Source: CBDDEC01 sp965226785 (GTDB lineage: Bacteria > Chloroflexota > Dehalococcoidia > UBA2979). From it: 64,000 bases of DNA. Of this stretch, positions 42,954-52,712 are shown one piece after another. Below the pieces are notes generated by a model. It searched no databases. It saw only the letters and a program-made list of their open reading frames with translations, and was not told where the DNA came from. Each line of letters starts with the position of its first letter. Position 1 is the first letter of the stretch. The position numbers and the translations under genes were made by a program. Where the stretch lies: assembly GCA_965226785.1 (NCBI GenBank), contig CBDDEC010000003.1:62001-126000 (forward strand), in the 5' to 3' direction.

Positions 42954-43478
42954 ATGGCCTTCCCGCAACTGCCGCTCGCGCGTGAAGACGGCCTCGAGCT
43001 GATCCGCGCCCGCGCAGCGGACCTGCGCTCTGCCCTCGAGGAGCTGGCCGCCGAAGACGAGACAGCAGAGGGGCCGATGGGCTGGACGGCCTCGGATCAC
43101 CTCATGCACATCGCGGTCTGGCATCGCCGGCTGCTCGGCTGGATGGCCGACGAAGCCGGCGGGCGCGAGGTCGTGCGCCCCGAGCCAGGGTTCACCTTCG
43201 ACCAGATCGACGAGCTGAACGAGCGCGACTTCATCGCCAATCGTGGCACGCCTCTGGCCGAGGCGTGGCTTCAGTTCGATCAGACGTTCGAGGCCGCGAT
43301 CGCCCTCGTCGAGGGGCTCAGTGACGAGCAACTCAACGAGGTCGGCCGCTACTCATGGATCGAAGAGGACGCGGTCCTCTGGTTCCCGGTCGGCGGCAAC
43401 ACCTTCGACCATTACGACGAGCACATCGAGATCCTCGCCAGCGGCGGAAATGGCGAGGCGGCCGGCGGCGCTGGCTGA
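42954..43478 (+). CDS. DinB/ClbS-DfsB-like four-helix protein
   Basis: A 174-residue helical protein: EDGLELIRARAADLRSALEE, TASDHLMHIAVWHRRLLGWM and NTFDHYDEHIEILASGGNGE fit the DinB/ClbS bundle, with His at the positions that bind metal (DHLMHIAVWH and DHYDEHI). Family members are thiol S-transferases, cyclopropane hydrolases or of unknown role. It begins 14 bases after the Gfo/Idh/MocA gene behind GGAGCG and should be co-transcribed. Confidence 0.8.
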   Translation: MAFPQLPLAREDGLELIRARAADLRSALEELAAEDETAEGPMGWTASDHLMHIAVWHRRLLGWMADEAGGREVVRPEPGFTFDQIDELNERDFIANRGTPLAEAWLQFDQTFEAAIALVEGLSDEQLNEVGRYSWIEEDAVLWFPVGGNTFDHYDEHIEILASGGNGEAAGGAG

Positions 43479-43510
43479 GCCTCGAACTGTCGAGGGGATC
43501 TGGAAGCGCG

Positions 43511-44293
43511 CTACGCGCCCTTCCAGTCGGGCTGCCGCTTCTCCGAGAACGCCAGCGGGCCCTCCTTCGAATCGGCGGAGGCCATGTGACGCTGCAGCCA
43601 CGTGTAGGAGCGCCGCATCGCCGACTCGAGCGGCAGGTCAAGGCCGGTGCGAGCCGCCTCCTTCGTACCGCGCACCGATAGCGGCGCGCACTCCAGGATC
43701 TCCGAGGCCCAGCGATTAGCGGTCTCGATGATCTGGTCCTGCGGCACGACCTCGTTGGCCAGCCCGAGCCGATACGCCTCGGCAGCGTCGATCGGCTTGG
43801 CCGTCAGCATCATGCCCATCGCGATCTTCTCGGGCAGCTGCCGCGGCAGGCGGTGCACACCACCGGCGAGCGCCGCCAGTCCGACACGAGGCTCCGGCAG
43901 GCCGAGCTGCGCGTTGTCGGAGGCGATGATGATGTCGCAGGCGAGCGCCATCTCGCAGCCGCCGCCCATGGCCCAGCCGTTGACCGCCGCGATCGTTGGC
44001 TTGTAGAGGTCGAAGCGCTCGGTGATCCCGCCGAAGCCGCCCCGGATCGGACCGCCGCCCGCGATGCGGCCGGTGCCGCCGGCCGTCGCCTTTAGATCGT
44101 TGCCGGCCGAGAAGGCACGAGCGCCCGCGCCGGTGAGGATCGCCACCCAGGCGTCATCGTCGCTCTGGAAGTCGTCCCACATGCCCGACAACTCGCTCGA
44201 GGCCAGCGGGTGGAGGGCGTTCATCACCTCCGGGCGGTTGATCGTGATCGTGACGACATGGCCTGACTTCTCGTAGAGGGCGTACTTGGGCAT
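43511..44293 (-). CDS. Enoyl-CoA hydratase/isomerase (crotonase) family
   Basis: A 260-residue crotonase: VVTITINRPEVMNALHPLAS, the oxyanion-hole segment FSAGNDLKATAGG and NGWAMGGGCEMALACDIIIA, with acid residues at CEMAL and LPEPRVGLAALAGGVHRLPR. Both Glu positions of genuine hydratases appear occupied, so hydration of an enoyl-CoA is plausible. It is a single gene convergent with the DinB-like gene. Confidence 0.92.
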   Translation of the reverse strand: MPKYALYEKSGHVVTITINRPEVMNALHPLASSELSGMWDDFQSDDDAWVAILTGAGARAFSAGNDLKATAGGTGRIAGGGPIRGGFGGITERFDLYKPTIAAVNGWAMGGGCEMALACDIIIASDNAQLGLPEPRVGLAALAGGVHRLPRQLPEKIAMGMMLTAKPIDAAEAYRLGLANEVVPQDQIIETANRWASEILECAPLSVRGTKEAARTGLDLPLESAMRRSYTWLQRHMASADSKEGPLAFSEKRQPDWKGA

Positions 44294-44426
44294 GGACGGC
44301 GTTCTCCTCGGGTGCGGTGCTCCTCGTTGTGCTGCTCAAAGCGGGCGCATTCTAGGCGATCGAGCGCTGCCGCCAACCGCCGATGCGATACCCTGCGGCG
44401 GTCCCGGGGGTGCATGGAGGACTGCG

Positions 44427-44855
44427 ATGAGTCGACGTGGCCGCGCTTTCGTGTACCGCGGCGGGGACATGCGCAACGAGTTCGAACCTTCGACACTGAT
44501 CCGGCGCCTGATCATCAACGCCACCGGGCTCTTTCTCGCCTCCGCGATCGTGCCGGGGATCGACATCGACGACTGGCAGGCGCTCGTCGTTGCGACCGCG
44601 ATCTTCGCGATCGTGAACGTGCTGCTGAGGCCGCTGGCTTACCTCGTCTCGTTCTGCCTGATCATCCTCACGCTCGGCTTCTTCGCCCTCGTCGTGAACA
44701 CGGCGCTGCTGGGGGCGACGGCGTGGGTGTCTGGCCAGCTCGGCCTCAACTTCACCATCGACGGCTTCTGGTCTGCCTTCTTCGGCGCACTGATCATCTC
44801 GCTGGTATCGGTCGCCGCCGGCATCCTCGTGCGTACGAGGCGCTACGAGATCTAG
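44427..44855 (+). CDS. Phage-holin IV/YvlD-family membrane protein
   Basis: A 142-residue protein with four membrane helices: LIRRLIINATGLFLASAIVP, ALVVATAIFAIVNVLLRPLA, FCLIILTLGFFALVVNTALL and FFGALIISLVSVAAGILV. This is the common bacterial holin-superfamily IV (YvlD-like) protein, chromosomal and not a sign of phage. TGGAGG six bases before ATG 44427 sets the start. The last four bases overlap the convergent formate dehydrogenase gene. Confidence 0.88.
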   Translation: MSRRGRAFVYRGGDMRNEFEPSTLIRRLIINATGLFLASAIVPGIDIDDWQALVVATAIFAIVNVLLRPLAYLVSFCLIILTLGFFALVVNTALLGATAWVSGQLGLNFTIDGFWSAFFGALIISLVSVAAGILVRTRRYEI

Positions 44856-47683
44856 GCGGGCGGGCCGATCGGCGTTGCGCCCTTGCGCTGCATTCCCGGC
44901 CCGCGCCCCTGCCTCGAGGGCGTGCCCGGCGCCTCGACTCGGACGGCGCAAGACTTGTACTCCGGGATGCCCGAGGGCAGGTCGAGTGCGTCGTTCGTGA
45001 GCACGTTGGCGGCCTCGCCCTCGAGCTGGACGAACGGCACGAACAGCTCCCCGCGGCGCATGCGGTCGACCAGGTGCAGCCGCGCCACGATCTCGCCTCG
45101 GCGCGAGGCGAGTTGAACGTCGTCGCCTTCGGTGTAGCCCAGGCGTTCCGCGTCGTCGGGGTGCATGTCGACCGTCACCACCGGCATCGTCGCGAGCAGG
45201 CCGGGCACCTGGCGCGTCATCACGCCGGTGTGCCAGTGGTACAGCGTGCGGCCCGTGATCAGCGTGAACGGGAACCGCCGCGAGGGCAGCTCGGCCGCCG
45301 GAGGACCCTGCTCGACGGGGACGAACTTGCCCCGGCCGCGCGGGAACTCGTCCTCGAAGAGCCGCGGCGTCCCCGGGTGGCCGGCCTCGGGCACCGGCCA
45401 CTGGATCCCTCCCTCGGCGTCGAGACGGTCATGTGACAGCCCGGCGATGATCGGCATCAGCGACGTCATCTCGTCGAAGATCGAGGACGCCGAGTCGTGC
45501 TCGAAGCCCTCGGCGGGACGCTCCAGGATGCGCAGCACACGCCGCGCGATCTCCTGCGTGATGTCCCAGTCGTGCCGCGACTCGCCCGGCGCGCTCACGA
45601 TCGGTCGCACGAGCTGGACGCGACGTTCGCTGTTCGTGAAGGTGCCGTCCTTCTCAGCGAACGAGGTCGCAGGCAGCACCACGTCGGCGACCTGTGCGGT
45701 CTCGTGCATGAAGATGTCCTGCACGACGAGGAAGTCGAGCGACTCGAACGCCTCGCGGGCGTGCGCGAGGTAGGGGTCACTGATCAGCGGGTTCTCGCCG
45801 ATCACGTAGAGGGACTTCAGACGGCCTGCGAGCATCTCCTCGATCATCGCCGTCGACTGCAGGCCCGGCTCGGGGTCGATCTCGGCGCCCCACGCCGCCG
45901 CGTACTTCGCGTTCGCTGGACCATCAAGGGGTTCGTAGCCGGGGAGGATGTTGGGCAGGCAGCCGGAGTCGCTGCAGCCCTGGACGTTGTTCTGCCCGCG
46001 CAGCGGCGAGATGCCGTTGCCGAAGCCACCGACCTGACCGCACAGCAGCGCGAGGTTGATCAGCGAGCGGGCGTTGTCCGACCCCATCGTGTGTTGCGTG
46101 ACGCCCATGCCCCAGATCAGGCACGAGCCCCGAGGCTCGCCGGCCGCCGAGGGCCGGGGCCGGGCGTAGAGCCTGGCGGCGAGGCGGATGTCAGCTGCCG
46201 GGACGCCGGAGATCTCCTCCGCGAGCTCCGGCGTGACCTGTCGCACGACACGTTCCCAGGCGTCGAAGCCCTCCGTGCGGTCCGCGACGAACGTCTCGTC
46301 CCAGAGTTGCTCTTCGAGGATCACATGGGCCATGGCGTTAAAGACGGCCACGTCCGTGCCGGGCTTCGGCTGCAGGTGGACCTCGGCGACATCGCAGAGG
46401 TCGATGCGTACGGGGTTCACGACCACGAGCGCCGCCCCACGGTCCTCGACAGCCCGGCGCAGCCTCGAGGCGACGACCGGGTGGTTCTGCCCGGCGTCCG
46501 CGCCGACGACGAGCAGCGTGCCGGCGTAGTCGTAGTCCTCGTACGAGTTGCTGGTCGCGCCAGACCCGACCTGTTCCATCAGCGCCACGACCGAGGGCGC
46601 GTGACACAGCCTCGAACAATGGTCGATCGAGTTCGTGCCCATCACGGCCCGCACGAACTTCTGCGCGACGTAGCCGTCCTCGTTCGTCGCCTTCGCCGAG
46701 GCGATGCCGGCGAACGATCCGAGCGACTGGGCGAAGCGCGAAGCGACGACGTCAAGGGCCTCGTCCCAGCTCGCCGGCTGCAGCTCGCCGTCGCGACGCA
46801 CCAGCGGCTGGCTCAGGCGGTCCTCGGCGTGCACGAAGTCGAGGCCGAACCGGCCCTTCACGCAGGTCATGCCCTGCGACGAGCCGTTCTCCGGGATGCC
46901 GTCGACCCAGACGATGCGGTCATCGCGGCGATGCACCGCGAGTCCGCAACCGACGCCGCAGTACGGACAGATCGTCTCCACGACCTCGGTCGGCGCATCG
47001 CGCCCGCTGGCGCGGGCCGGCTCGGCGATCGGCATCAGCGCCCCGGTCGGGCACTGGGAGACACACTGGCCGCACGAGGTGCACGTCGACTCGCCCCACA
47101 GATCCTCGAATGCCGCGCCGATGTGCGCATCGGGGCCGCGACCGTTGATCCCGATCGCGCCGATGTGCTGCGTGCGCTGGCAGGCGTCGATGCAGCGGCC
47201 GCAGAGGATGCAGTCGGCCATGTTGAGCGCGAAGAACAGGTTCGAATCGTCGCTCGGGGAGCGCGGTCGCGGCTCGTACGAGGAGACCTCGACCCCGTGC
47301 GCGACCGCCTGCTGTGCGGCCACGCCAGCACCGGCTCCATCCGCAGACATCCCGACCGTCAGATCGAGCACACCGCGACGGATGCGCTGGGCGCGCTCGG
47401 ACTCGGTGAAGATCACCGCGCCGTCCTCGACGGGCGTGTGGCAGGCAGCGGCCAGTCGCGGCGCGCCTTCCACCTCGACCATGCAGGTGCGGCATGCGCC
47501 CAGGGGTCCTCGCGCGTCGGGCTTGCAGAGGTGGGGCAGTCCCGGACCCTCGAGGGGTTCAGCAGCGGACTCGTAGGATGCCTCCACCGCGTCGAGGATC
47601 ATCGAACCGGCCGGGACGTCGACCGTGCGCCCGTCGACGGTGACGGTGACTGGCGGCGCGATCACGGGCATCTCGAGTGTCAT
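44852..47683 (-). CDS. fdhA: NAD-linked formate dehydrogenase, molybdenum/tungsten catalytic subunit (Cys type)
   Basis: A 943-residue catalytic subunit. Residues 15-85 are a [2Fe-2S] domain (C53, C64, C67, C81). Two [4Fe-4S] ferredoxin sites follow (C158/161/164/168 and C201/204/207/211), then the molybdopterin part with its own [4Fe-4S] (C239, C242, C246, C274). The active-site ligand is C360 in HCSRLCHAPSV, where selenocysteine forms have U. Later GMGVTQHTMGSDNARSLINL and FTLITGRTLYHWHTGVMTR are family signatures. The enzyme oxidises formate to CO2 and passes electrons to NAD+ through the two NuoEF-like subunits upstream. The ATG shares a base with the fdhB stop. Confidence 0.95.
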   Translation of the reverse strand: MTLEMPVIAPPVTVTVDGRTVDVPAGSMILDAVEASYESAAEPLEGPGLPHLCKPDARGPLGACRTCMVEVEGAPRLAAACHTPVEDGAVIFTESERAQRIRRGVLDLTVGMSADGAGAGVAAQQAVAHGVEVSSYEPRPRSPSDDSNLFFALNMADCILCGRCIDACQRTQHIGAIGINGRGPDAHIGAAFEDLWGESTCTSCGQCVSQCPTGALMPIAEPARASGRDAPTEVVETICPYCGVGCGLAVHRRDDRIVWVDGIPENGSSQGMTCVKGRFGLDFVHAEDRLSQPLVRRDGELQPASWDEALDVVASRFAQSLGSFAGIASAKATNEDGYVAQKFVRAVMGTNSIDHCSRLCHAPSVVALMEQVGSGATSNSYEDYDYAGTLLVVGADAGQNHPVVASRLRRAVEDRGAALVVVNPVRIDLCDVAEVHLQPKPGTDVAVFNAMAHVILEEQLWDETFVADRTEGFDAWERVVRQVTPELAEEISGVPAADIRLAARLYARPRPSAAGEPRGSCLIWGMGVTQHTMGSDNARSLINLALLCGQVGGFGNGISPLRGQNNVQGCSDSGCLPNILPGYEPLDGPANAKYAAAWGAEIDPEPGLQSTAMIEEMLAGRLKSLYVIGENPLISDPYLAHAREAFESLDFLVVQDIFMHETAQVADVVLPATSFAEKDGTFTNSERRVQLVRPIVSAPGESRHDWDITQEIARRVLRILERPAEGFEHDSASSIFDEMTSLMPIIAGLSHDRLDAEGGIQWPVPEAGHPGTPRLFEDEFPRGRGKFVPVEQGPPAAELPSRRFPFTLITGRTLYHWHTGVMTRQVPGLLATMPVVTVDMHPDDAERLGYTEGDDVQLASRRGEIVARLHLVDRMRRGELFVPFVQLEGEAANVLTNDALDLPSGIPEYKSCAVRVEAPGTPSRQGRGPGMQRKGATPIGPPA

Positions 47684-49149
47684 CAGTTCGGCCCCTCGAA
47701 CAGCTGTGGGAACGATTCAAGGGCAGAGGCGACCGGCCGTCCAGCCATCCCGCCGAGCTGACAGAGCGAAGCCTCGGTCATCACCTCGATCAGCTCGTCG
47801 ATGCGCTCCCGGTTCGCACCCGGATCGTCGAGGAGTTGCAGGAGCCGCGGCGCCCCCTCGCGGCAGGGCGTGCACTCCCCGCACGACTCCTGCGCGTTGT
47901 AGCGCGCGAGGTCACGCGTGATCGCGGCGAGATCAGCATCAGGCCCCAGCACCACCGTGCCGCCGGCGCCGAGCACGCGCATCTCCAGCGCGTCATCGAA
48001 CGCCTCGGGCATGACGAAGGTGCCAGAAGGCCCACCGAGCAGCAGCGCCTGCACCTGTGAGGGGTTCGCGCCGGCCATGGCCAGCACGCCCGCCCAGGTG
48101 GTCGCACCGTCGACCGGCACCTCGTACAGCCCGGGCCGGGCGAGGTCGCCCGAGAGCGGCACCAGCTTAGTCGGCGGCGGCGGATCGTCGAGGAAGGTCG
48201 TGACGGCTGCGAGCGTTTCGGCGTTGTTGATGATCGTGGGCAGCCCGAAGACGCCGACGTCGGTCGCGAACGGTGGCTTGTAGCGGGGTACCGGTCGCTC
48301 GCCCTCGATGCTGTTGAGGATGACCGATTCTTCGCCGCAGACGTAACCGCCGGCACCCGACCGAACCTCGATCGTCGCGCCCTCCGGACCGCCGAGCGCG
48401 CTGCCAGCGACGATCCCCGCCGCCGAGGCGTCGGCCAGCGCCACCTCGAGCGCGGCGCGGGCGCCGCGCGCCTGGCCGTTGATGTAGACGTAGACGCGCG
48501 TCGCGCCCGTCGCATGACAGGCGAGCAGGATGCCCTCGATCAGCCGGTGGGGGTCACCCTCCAGGAGATGGCGGTCCTTGAAGACGCCGGGCTCACCCTC
48601 CTCGGCGTTCACGACCAGGGCCTTCGTCCCCTCGTGCGCCGCCGCGAGTCGCCACTTCATCGCCACCGGGAAGTGCGCACCGCCGCGGCCGGTGAAGCCG
48701 CCGGCCTCGATCGCCTCGAAGATCGCGTCGCGCTCCATCGCCAGCGCGCGGTCGAGCGTGGCGTACGCGCCCGCGGCCAGCGCATCGCCGAGGCTGCCAT
48801 CGATCCGTCCGAGGCGCGCCATCAGCCCGCCCGCGCCTTCGCCGGCGTAACCCTCCGCGTCGCACGAACCGTCGGCGCAGGCGGCCAGCTCGTCGAGCGT
48901 GCTCTCGTCGTCGAGCCGCGCGAAGCGATGCACGTGCGAACCGCGAGCGACCGTCGCCGCGGGGGCGGCCCAGCACGCACCGTCACAGGCGGCGTCGACG
49001 ATCGCCAGCTGCCCTGTCAGGCGCTCCCCGATGTCCTCGGCGTACGTGCCAGCGCCGACTGCGTCACCGCAGGTGCCGCGGTGCACGAGTATGCGATCCC
49101 GCTCCGGCGCAGGGTGCGCCGCGCGCAGGGCGTCGAGGGCGGCGCTCAC
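47683..49149 (-). CDS. fdhB: Formate dehydrogenase NuoF-like (flavin, NAD-binding) subunit
   Basis: A 488-residue diaphorase subunit. After a short thioredoxin-like segment with CDGACWAAPAATV come the FMN/NADH loops AGGFTGRGGAHFPVAMKW and VVNAEEGEPGVFKDRHLLEG, then RSGAGGYVCGEESVILNSIE, and the [4Fe-4S] motif ESCGECTPCREGAPRL. It accepts electrons from FdhA and reduces NAD+. Start is GTG 49149, whose GTGA overlaps the fdhG stop; no better start fits. FdhA follows with one shared base, so three subunits are made from one transcript. Confidence 0.94.
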   Translation of the reverse strand: MSAALDALRAAHPAPERDRILVHRGTCGDAVGAGTYAEDIGERLTGQLAIVDAACDGACWAAPAATVARGSHVHRFARLDDESTLDELAACADGSCDAEGYAGEGAGGLMARLGRIDGSLGDALAAGAYATLDRALAMERDAIFEAIEAGGFTGRGGAHFPVAMKWRLAAAHEGTKALVVNAEEGEPGVFKDRHLLEGDPHRLIEGILLACHATGATRVYVYINGQARGARAALEVALADASAAGIVAGSALGGPEGATIEVRSGAGGYVCGEESVILNSIEGERPVPRYKPPFATDVGVFGLPTIINNAETLAAVTTFLDDPPPPTKLVPLSGDLARPGLYEVPVDGATTWAGVLAMAGANPSQVQALLLGGPSGTFVMPEAFDDALEMRVLGAGGTVVLGPDADLAAITRDLARYNAQESCGECTPCREGAPRLLQLLDDPGANRERIDELIEVMTEASLCQLGGMAGRPVASALESFPQLFEGPN

Positions 49150-49622
49150 GCCGGCGCGTCCGCGAGCAGCTCGCCGAGGAGGCTCGCGCTCATCCGGCCG
49201 TGCAGCCGCTCGTGTTCGTCGACGACGACGGGCGCGAGCGCGCACAGGAACTGGCAGTCGGTCAGAGCGGTGCGGTCAGGCTGGTCCTCGTGCAGGGCGC
49301 GCGCACCGGCGAGGTCGCACGACACGCCGGCGCAGACCTGCCACTGCCCAGCCACCGGCGCCTGCAGGCGCAGCTCGGAGTAAGCGGTTGCGGTCGCGTA
49401 GACCTCGGACACGGGGATGCGCGTATGGGACGCGACCAGCTCGATCGCGGCGCGCGGCAACCAGCCGATCGCGTGCTGCGCCTCGTGAAAGGCCGGGAGC
49501 ATCTGCTCCCGCGCACGAGGTAGCGTCGACACCGCCTCGGCCGCCGCCGCCAGCACCGTCGGATCGACGGCGCTCGCTGCGTCCTCGGACGGCGTTGGGG
49601 AGGTCTCCTGGGGCATCGCCAC
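49146..49622 (-). CDS. fdhG: Formate dehydrogenase NuoE-like [2Fe-2S] subunit
   Basis: A 158-residue NuoE-family protein. The [2Fe-2S] ligands are CAGVSC (C-x4-C) and CQFLC (C-x3-C), preceded by the helical region LPAFHEAQHAIGWLPRAAIE and HTRIPVSEVYATATAYSELR. It links the flavin subunit to the electron chain of the formate dehydrogenase. It is the first gene of the fdhG-fdhB-fdhA operon. Confidence 0.92.
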   Translation of the reverse strand: MAMPQETSPTPSEDAASAVDPTVLAAAAEAVSTLPRAREQMLPAFHEAQHAIGWLPRAAIELVASHTRIPVSEVYATATAYSELRLQAPVAGQWQVCAGVSCDLAGARALHEDQPDRTALTDCQFLCALAPVVVDEHERLHGRMSASLLGELLADAPA

Positions 49623-49667
49623 GCATTGTACGCGCGGTCACGGCCGGCGCTCGCCAGCGGCGGCGAG

Positions 49668-52600
49668 TTACGGCGAGGCGGCGCTCGCGATGGAGCTGGT
49701 CACCTCGCCCTTGTGCACCTCGATACGGTCGGGGATGCGCTCGGCCAGCTCCGGCACGTGGGAGATCACGCCGATCATGCGGTGGCCACCGGCCAGCGTC
49801 TCGAGTCCCTGTACCGCCAGGTCCAGCGACTCGGCGTCGAGCGAACCGAAGCCCTCGTCGAGGAACAGCGACTCCAGCGAGACGAGGCCGCCGCGGTTCG
49901 ACAGCCCGGGCAGGTGCTCCGACAGCGAGAGCGCCAGCGCGAGGCTGGCGAGGAAGGTCTCGCCGCCCGAGAGCGTCTTCACCGAGCGGCGCTCGTCGCC
50001 GTTGAACCGATCGACGACCGCGAACTGGTCCGGCTCAGCGACGAGCTCGTAGCGCCCACTGGTGAACTCCGAGAGGTGATGCGTCGCGTCCGCGGCGAGC
50101 AGCTGCATCGCCTCCTGCTGGACGTAGGCGAGGAAGTTGGGGCCGCGCAGGTCACCCTCGAGCGCGCTCGCAAGCGCGGCGTCCGCCTGCCGCTGCTCGA
50201 TCTCCGTGCTCATCCGCGCGGCGTCTTCGGTCTGTTTCGACGCCTCGGCGAGCCGCGCCGTCGTCACGGCGAGGAGGTCGCGGTTGGCGTCACGCTCCGC
50301 TTCGACGGCGTGCATCTGCTCAGCCAACGCCGTCACCGAGGGCTCACCTACCGTCTCACCATCGGCGAGCGGGCGAGCGGCCCAGCCATCAACGAACGCC
50401 GCGCGCGCCGCGGCGTGCGCCGCCTCTGCCGCCAGCAACGCCGAGCTGCGAGCCTCGACATCACGTTCGGAGCGAGCGATCGCCGCCTGCGCCATCTCGA
50501 GGCGGGCCTGCGCCGTAGCGAGATCGGTCGCGGCGCTGCCGCGCGTTGCGGTCAGGACAACGAGCTCGTCGGCGGCGGCATCCGCGGCCACGAGGGCGGC
50601 CCTCACCGCCTCAGCGTCCGCCTCCGCTTCGCCATGCTCGCTGTCGAACCGCTCGCGCGCGGCCACCAGCGACGCGCGTCCCTGCTCGACCCGCTGTTCG
50701 CCCGCCAGGACGAGCTGCCGCAGGCCGTCGAGCGCGCCAACGCTCTCCGCTACCGCCAACCGCGCCGCTTCCAGCTCCCGGTTCGCAGACGCGTAGGCGT
50801 CCAGCGCGGCATCGAGCGGCCCGACGGCGTCACCGTCTTCCTCGTGTGCGCCGTCTGCGAAGGCGATGCCCGCCGGCATCCGCGCGAGCACCAGTCCGAG
50901 CGCACGTTCGGCGGCCTCCGCGGCCTCGAGGGTGTCCGAAACCTCGCCGGCTTCGCTCAGACGCAGCGCTGCGTCTCGTTCGGCGGCGGCCATCGCCGGC
51001 TCGAGCCCGTCGGCCGTGACGCCGGCGAACCCGATCTGCTGCACGAGTTCGTTCATCTCGCGCTCCGCTTCGACGACGGTTCGCGCGGCCGTGAGCGCGT
51101 CGGCCTGGGCCGCCGCAGCCGTCTCGTGGCGCTGCTCCGAGGTGCTTTCGGCGCCACCGAGCTCACGTACGCGGTCCGCCAGAGCGTGTTCCGCGGCCGC
51201 GAGGTCGGCCGAGGCCTCGACGCCGGCCAGCTCCGCGATCGGCTGGCCGCAGACCGGACAGGGGTCGCCCGGCTGGAGCACGCTGCGGAGGTCCGCCGCC
51301 TGCTCGCGGCGTCGCATGCTCTCCAGGTCCGTGCGCTGACCGCCGACCAGCGCACGCGCCGCCTCGCGCGCCTCGTCCGCGGAGACCGCCACCGCATCCG
51401 CGGCCTGCGCCGCGTCGACTGCGCGCTCGGCGCCTGCGAGCGCTGAGGTGTGTCGCGCCGCGGCTCCGCGGTGTTGTTCAGCGAGGCCGGCCAGCTGGCG
51501 AGCGCGCTCCGTCCGCTCGGCCGCCTGCGCGACGAGGCCGTCGCCACGCTCGGCGAGGCCCCGCAGCTCCTCGCGGATCCGCGTCGCCGCTCGCTGGGCG
51601 CCCGCGGCGGCCCGTGAGAGCGCATCCACCGCCGAGGTCCGCGCGGCCTCGGCGGTCGCAGCGTCGGCCCCAGCGCGATCAGCGGTTGCGGCGGCCGCCT
51701 GCTCATCGCCGCGGGCTGCGGCGAACGCCTGCTCGGCCGACGCCAGCTCGGCCTCGGCCTCGGCGACCGCGGCCCGCGCCAGTTCGGCCCGCTCGAGGCG
51801 AACGACACGCTCGCGCAGCGCGCTGTGGTGCTCCGGGTCGTAGGCGAGCTCGGCGATCTGCTGATCGGTCGCCGCGAGGGCGGTGGTCGCCTGCGCGGAT
51901 GCCCGCTCGCTCGTCTGCACATCCGCTCGCGCTGCCTCGAGGGTGCCCGTGGCGCGTTCCGTTGCTTCGCGAGCCGCTTCGGCATCACGCGCGGGCTCCG
52001 ACATCTGCCTCGCCAACTCGCCCAGCGCCTGCAGCGACGTGCGCCGCGCGGTCAGCGCCGTCGAGGCCTGTTCCGCCGTTGCGCGGGTCGCCTCCAGTTG
52101 CGCGACCTCCTGGGGCGTGGCGAGCTGGAGTGCGTCGCGCTGCTCGCCGATCGTCTGCGCGTCACGCTGCGCGTCCGAGGCGCGGCGCCCCGCGAGCGCC
52201 CGTGCCGCGCTGTACACGCCGAGGCCGAGCAGGTTGCTCAGAATGTCGCGCCGCTCGCGCTGTTCGCCGCGGAGGAACGCGTCGAACGCACCCTGCGGGA
52301 GCAACACCGTGCGCGTGAACGTCGTGTAATCGAGGCCGAGGATCGCGGTGACCTCCTTCGTCACCGCCGCCGAGCGATCAGCGAGTGGGATCCAGCTGCC
52401 GTCCTCGTCGAGCTGTTCGAGCCGCGTGCCGGTCGTCGCCGGGCGACGTCGCGAGACGCGGTAGTGCCCGCCGCGCGTCGAGAACTCGAAGTGCACCCAC
52501 ATCGACGCCTCGCCGTGTGTCTGCAGCTGCGACGCCGCACGGCCGACGCGCGGCACCTGCCCGTAGAGCGCCCACGTGATCGCGTCGAGGAGTGACGACT

Positions 52601-52712
52601 TGCCGGCGCCGGTCGGGCCGGTGATGACGAAGAGGTCGCGGTCGCCGAAGTCGACCGTCGTCTCCTCCCGGAACGAGGTAAAGCCCTTCAGCGTGACGCG
52701 GATCGGCCTCAC
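49668..52712 (-). CDS. sbcC: Exonuclease subunit SbcC (Rad50-like)
   Basis: A 1014-residue SMC-like ATPase. IRVTLKGFTSFREETTVDFG and Walker A TGPTGAGKSSLLDAITWALY are at the N-terminus. Two long Ala/Glu/Arg-rich coiled coils flank a zinc hook CPVCG at C485-C488. The C-terminal lobe has KTLSGGETFLASLALALSLS and LFLDEGFGSLDAESLDLAVQ. With SbcD it opens hairpins and processes double-strand ends. GTG start overlaps the sbcD stop (GTGA). It is last in a four-gene end-processing operon. Confidence 0.95.
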   Translation of the reverse strand: MRPIRVTLKGFTSFREETTVDFGDRDLFVITGPTGAGKSSLLDAITWALYGQVPRVGRAASQLQTHGEASMWVHFEFSTRGGHYRVSRRRPATTGTRLEQLDEDGSWIPLADRSAAVTKEVTAILGLDYTTFTRTVLLPQGAFDAFLRGEQRERRDILSNLLGLGVYSAARALAGRRASDAQRDAQTIGEQRDALQLATPQEVAQLEATRATAEQASTALTARRTSLQALGELARQMSEPARDAEAAREATERATGTLEAARADVQTSERASAQATTALAATDQQIAELAYDPEHHSALRERVVRLERAELARAAVAEAEAELASAEQAFAAARGDEQAAAATADRAGADAATAEAARTSAVDALSRAAAGAQRAATRIREELRGLAERGDGLVAQAAERTERARQLAGLAEQHRGAAARHTSALAGAERAVDAAQAADAVAVSADEAREAARALVGGQRTDLESMRRREQAADLRSVLQPGDPCPVCGQPIAELAGVEASADLAAAEHALADRVRELGGAESTSEQRHETAAAAQADALTAARTVVEAEREMNELVQQIGFAGVTADGLEPAMAAAERDAALRLSEAGEVSDTLEAAEAAERALGLVLARMPAGIAFADGAHEEDGDAVGPLDAALDAYASANRELEAARLAVAESVGALDGLRQLVLAGEQRVEQGRASLVAARERFDSEHGEAEADAEAVRAALVAADAAADELVVLTATRGSAATDLATAQARLEMAQAAIARSERDVEARSSALLAAEAAHAAARAAFVDGWAARPLADGETVGEPSVTALAEQMHAVEAERDANRDLLAVTTARLAEASKQTEDAARMSTEIEQRQADAALASALEGDLRGPNFLAYVQQEAMQLLAADATHHLSEFTSGRYELVAEPDQFAVVDRFNGDERRSVKTLSGGETFLASLALALSLSEHLPGLSNRGGLVSLESLFLDEGFGSLDAESLDLAVQGLETLAGGHRMIGVISHVPELAERIPDRIEVHKGEVTSSIASAASP

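Noticed and set aside
44427..44855. Prophage holin
   Set aside because: The family is a common chromosomal four-helix membrane protein and no phage genes are near.
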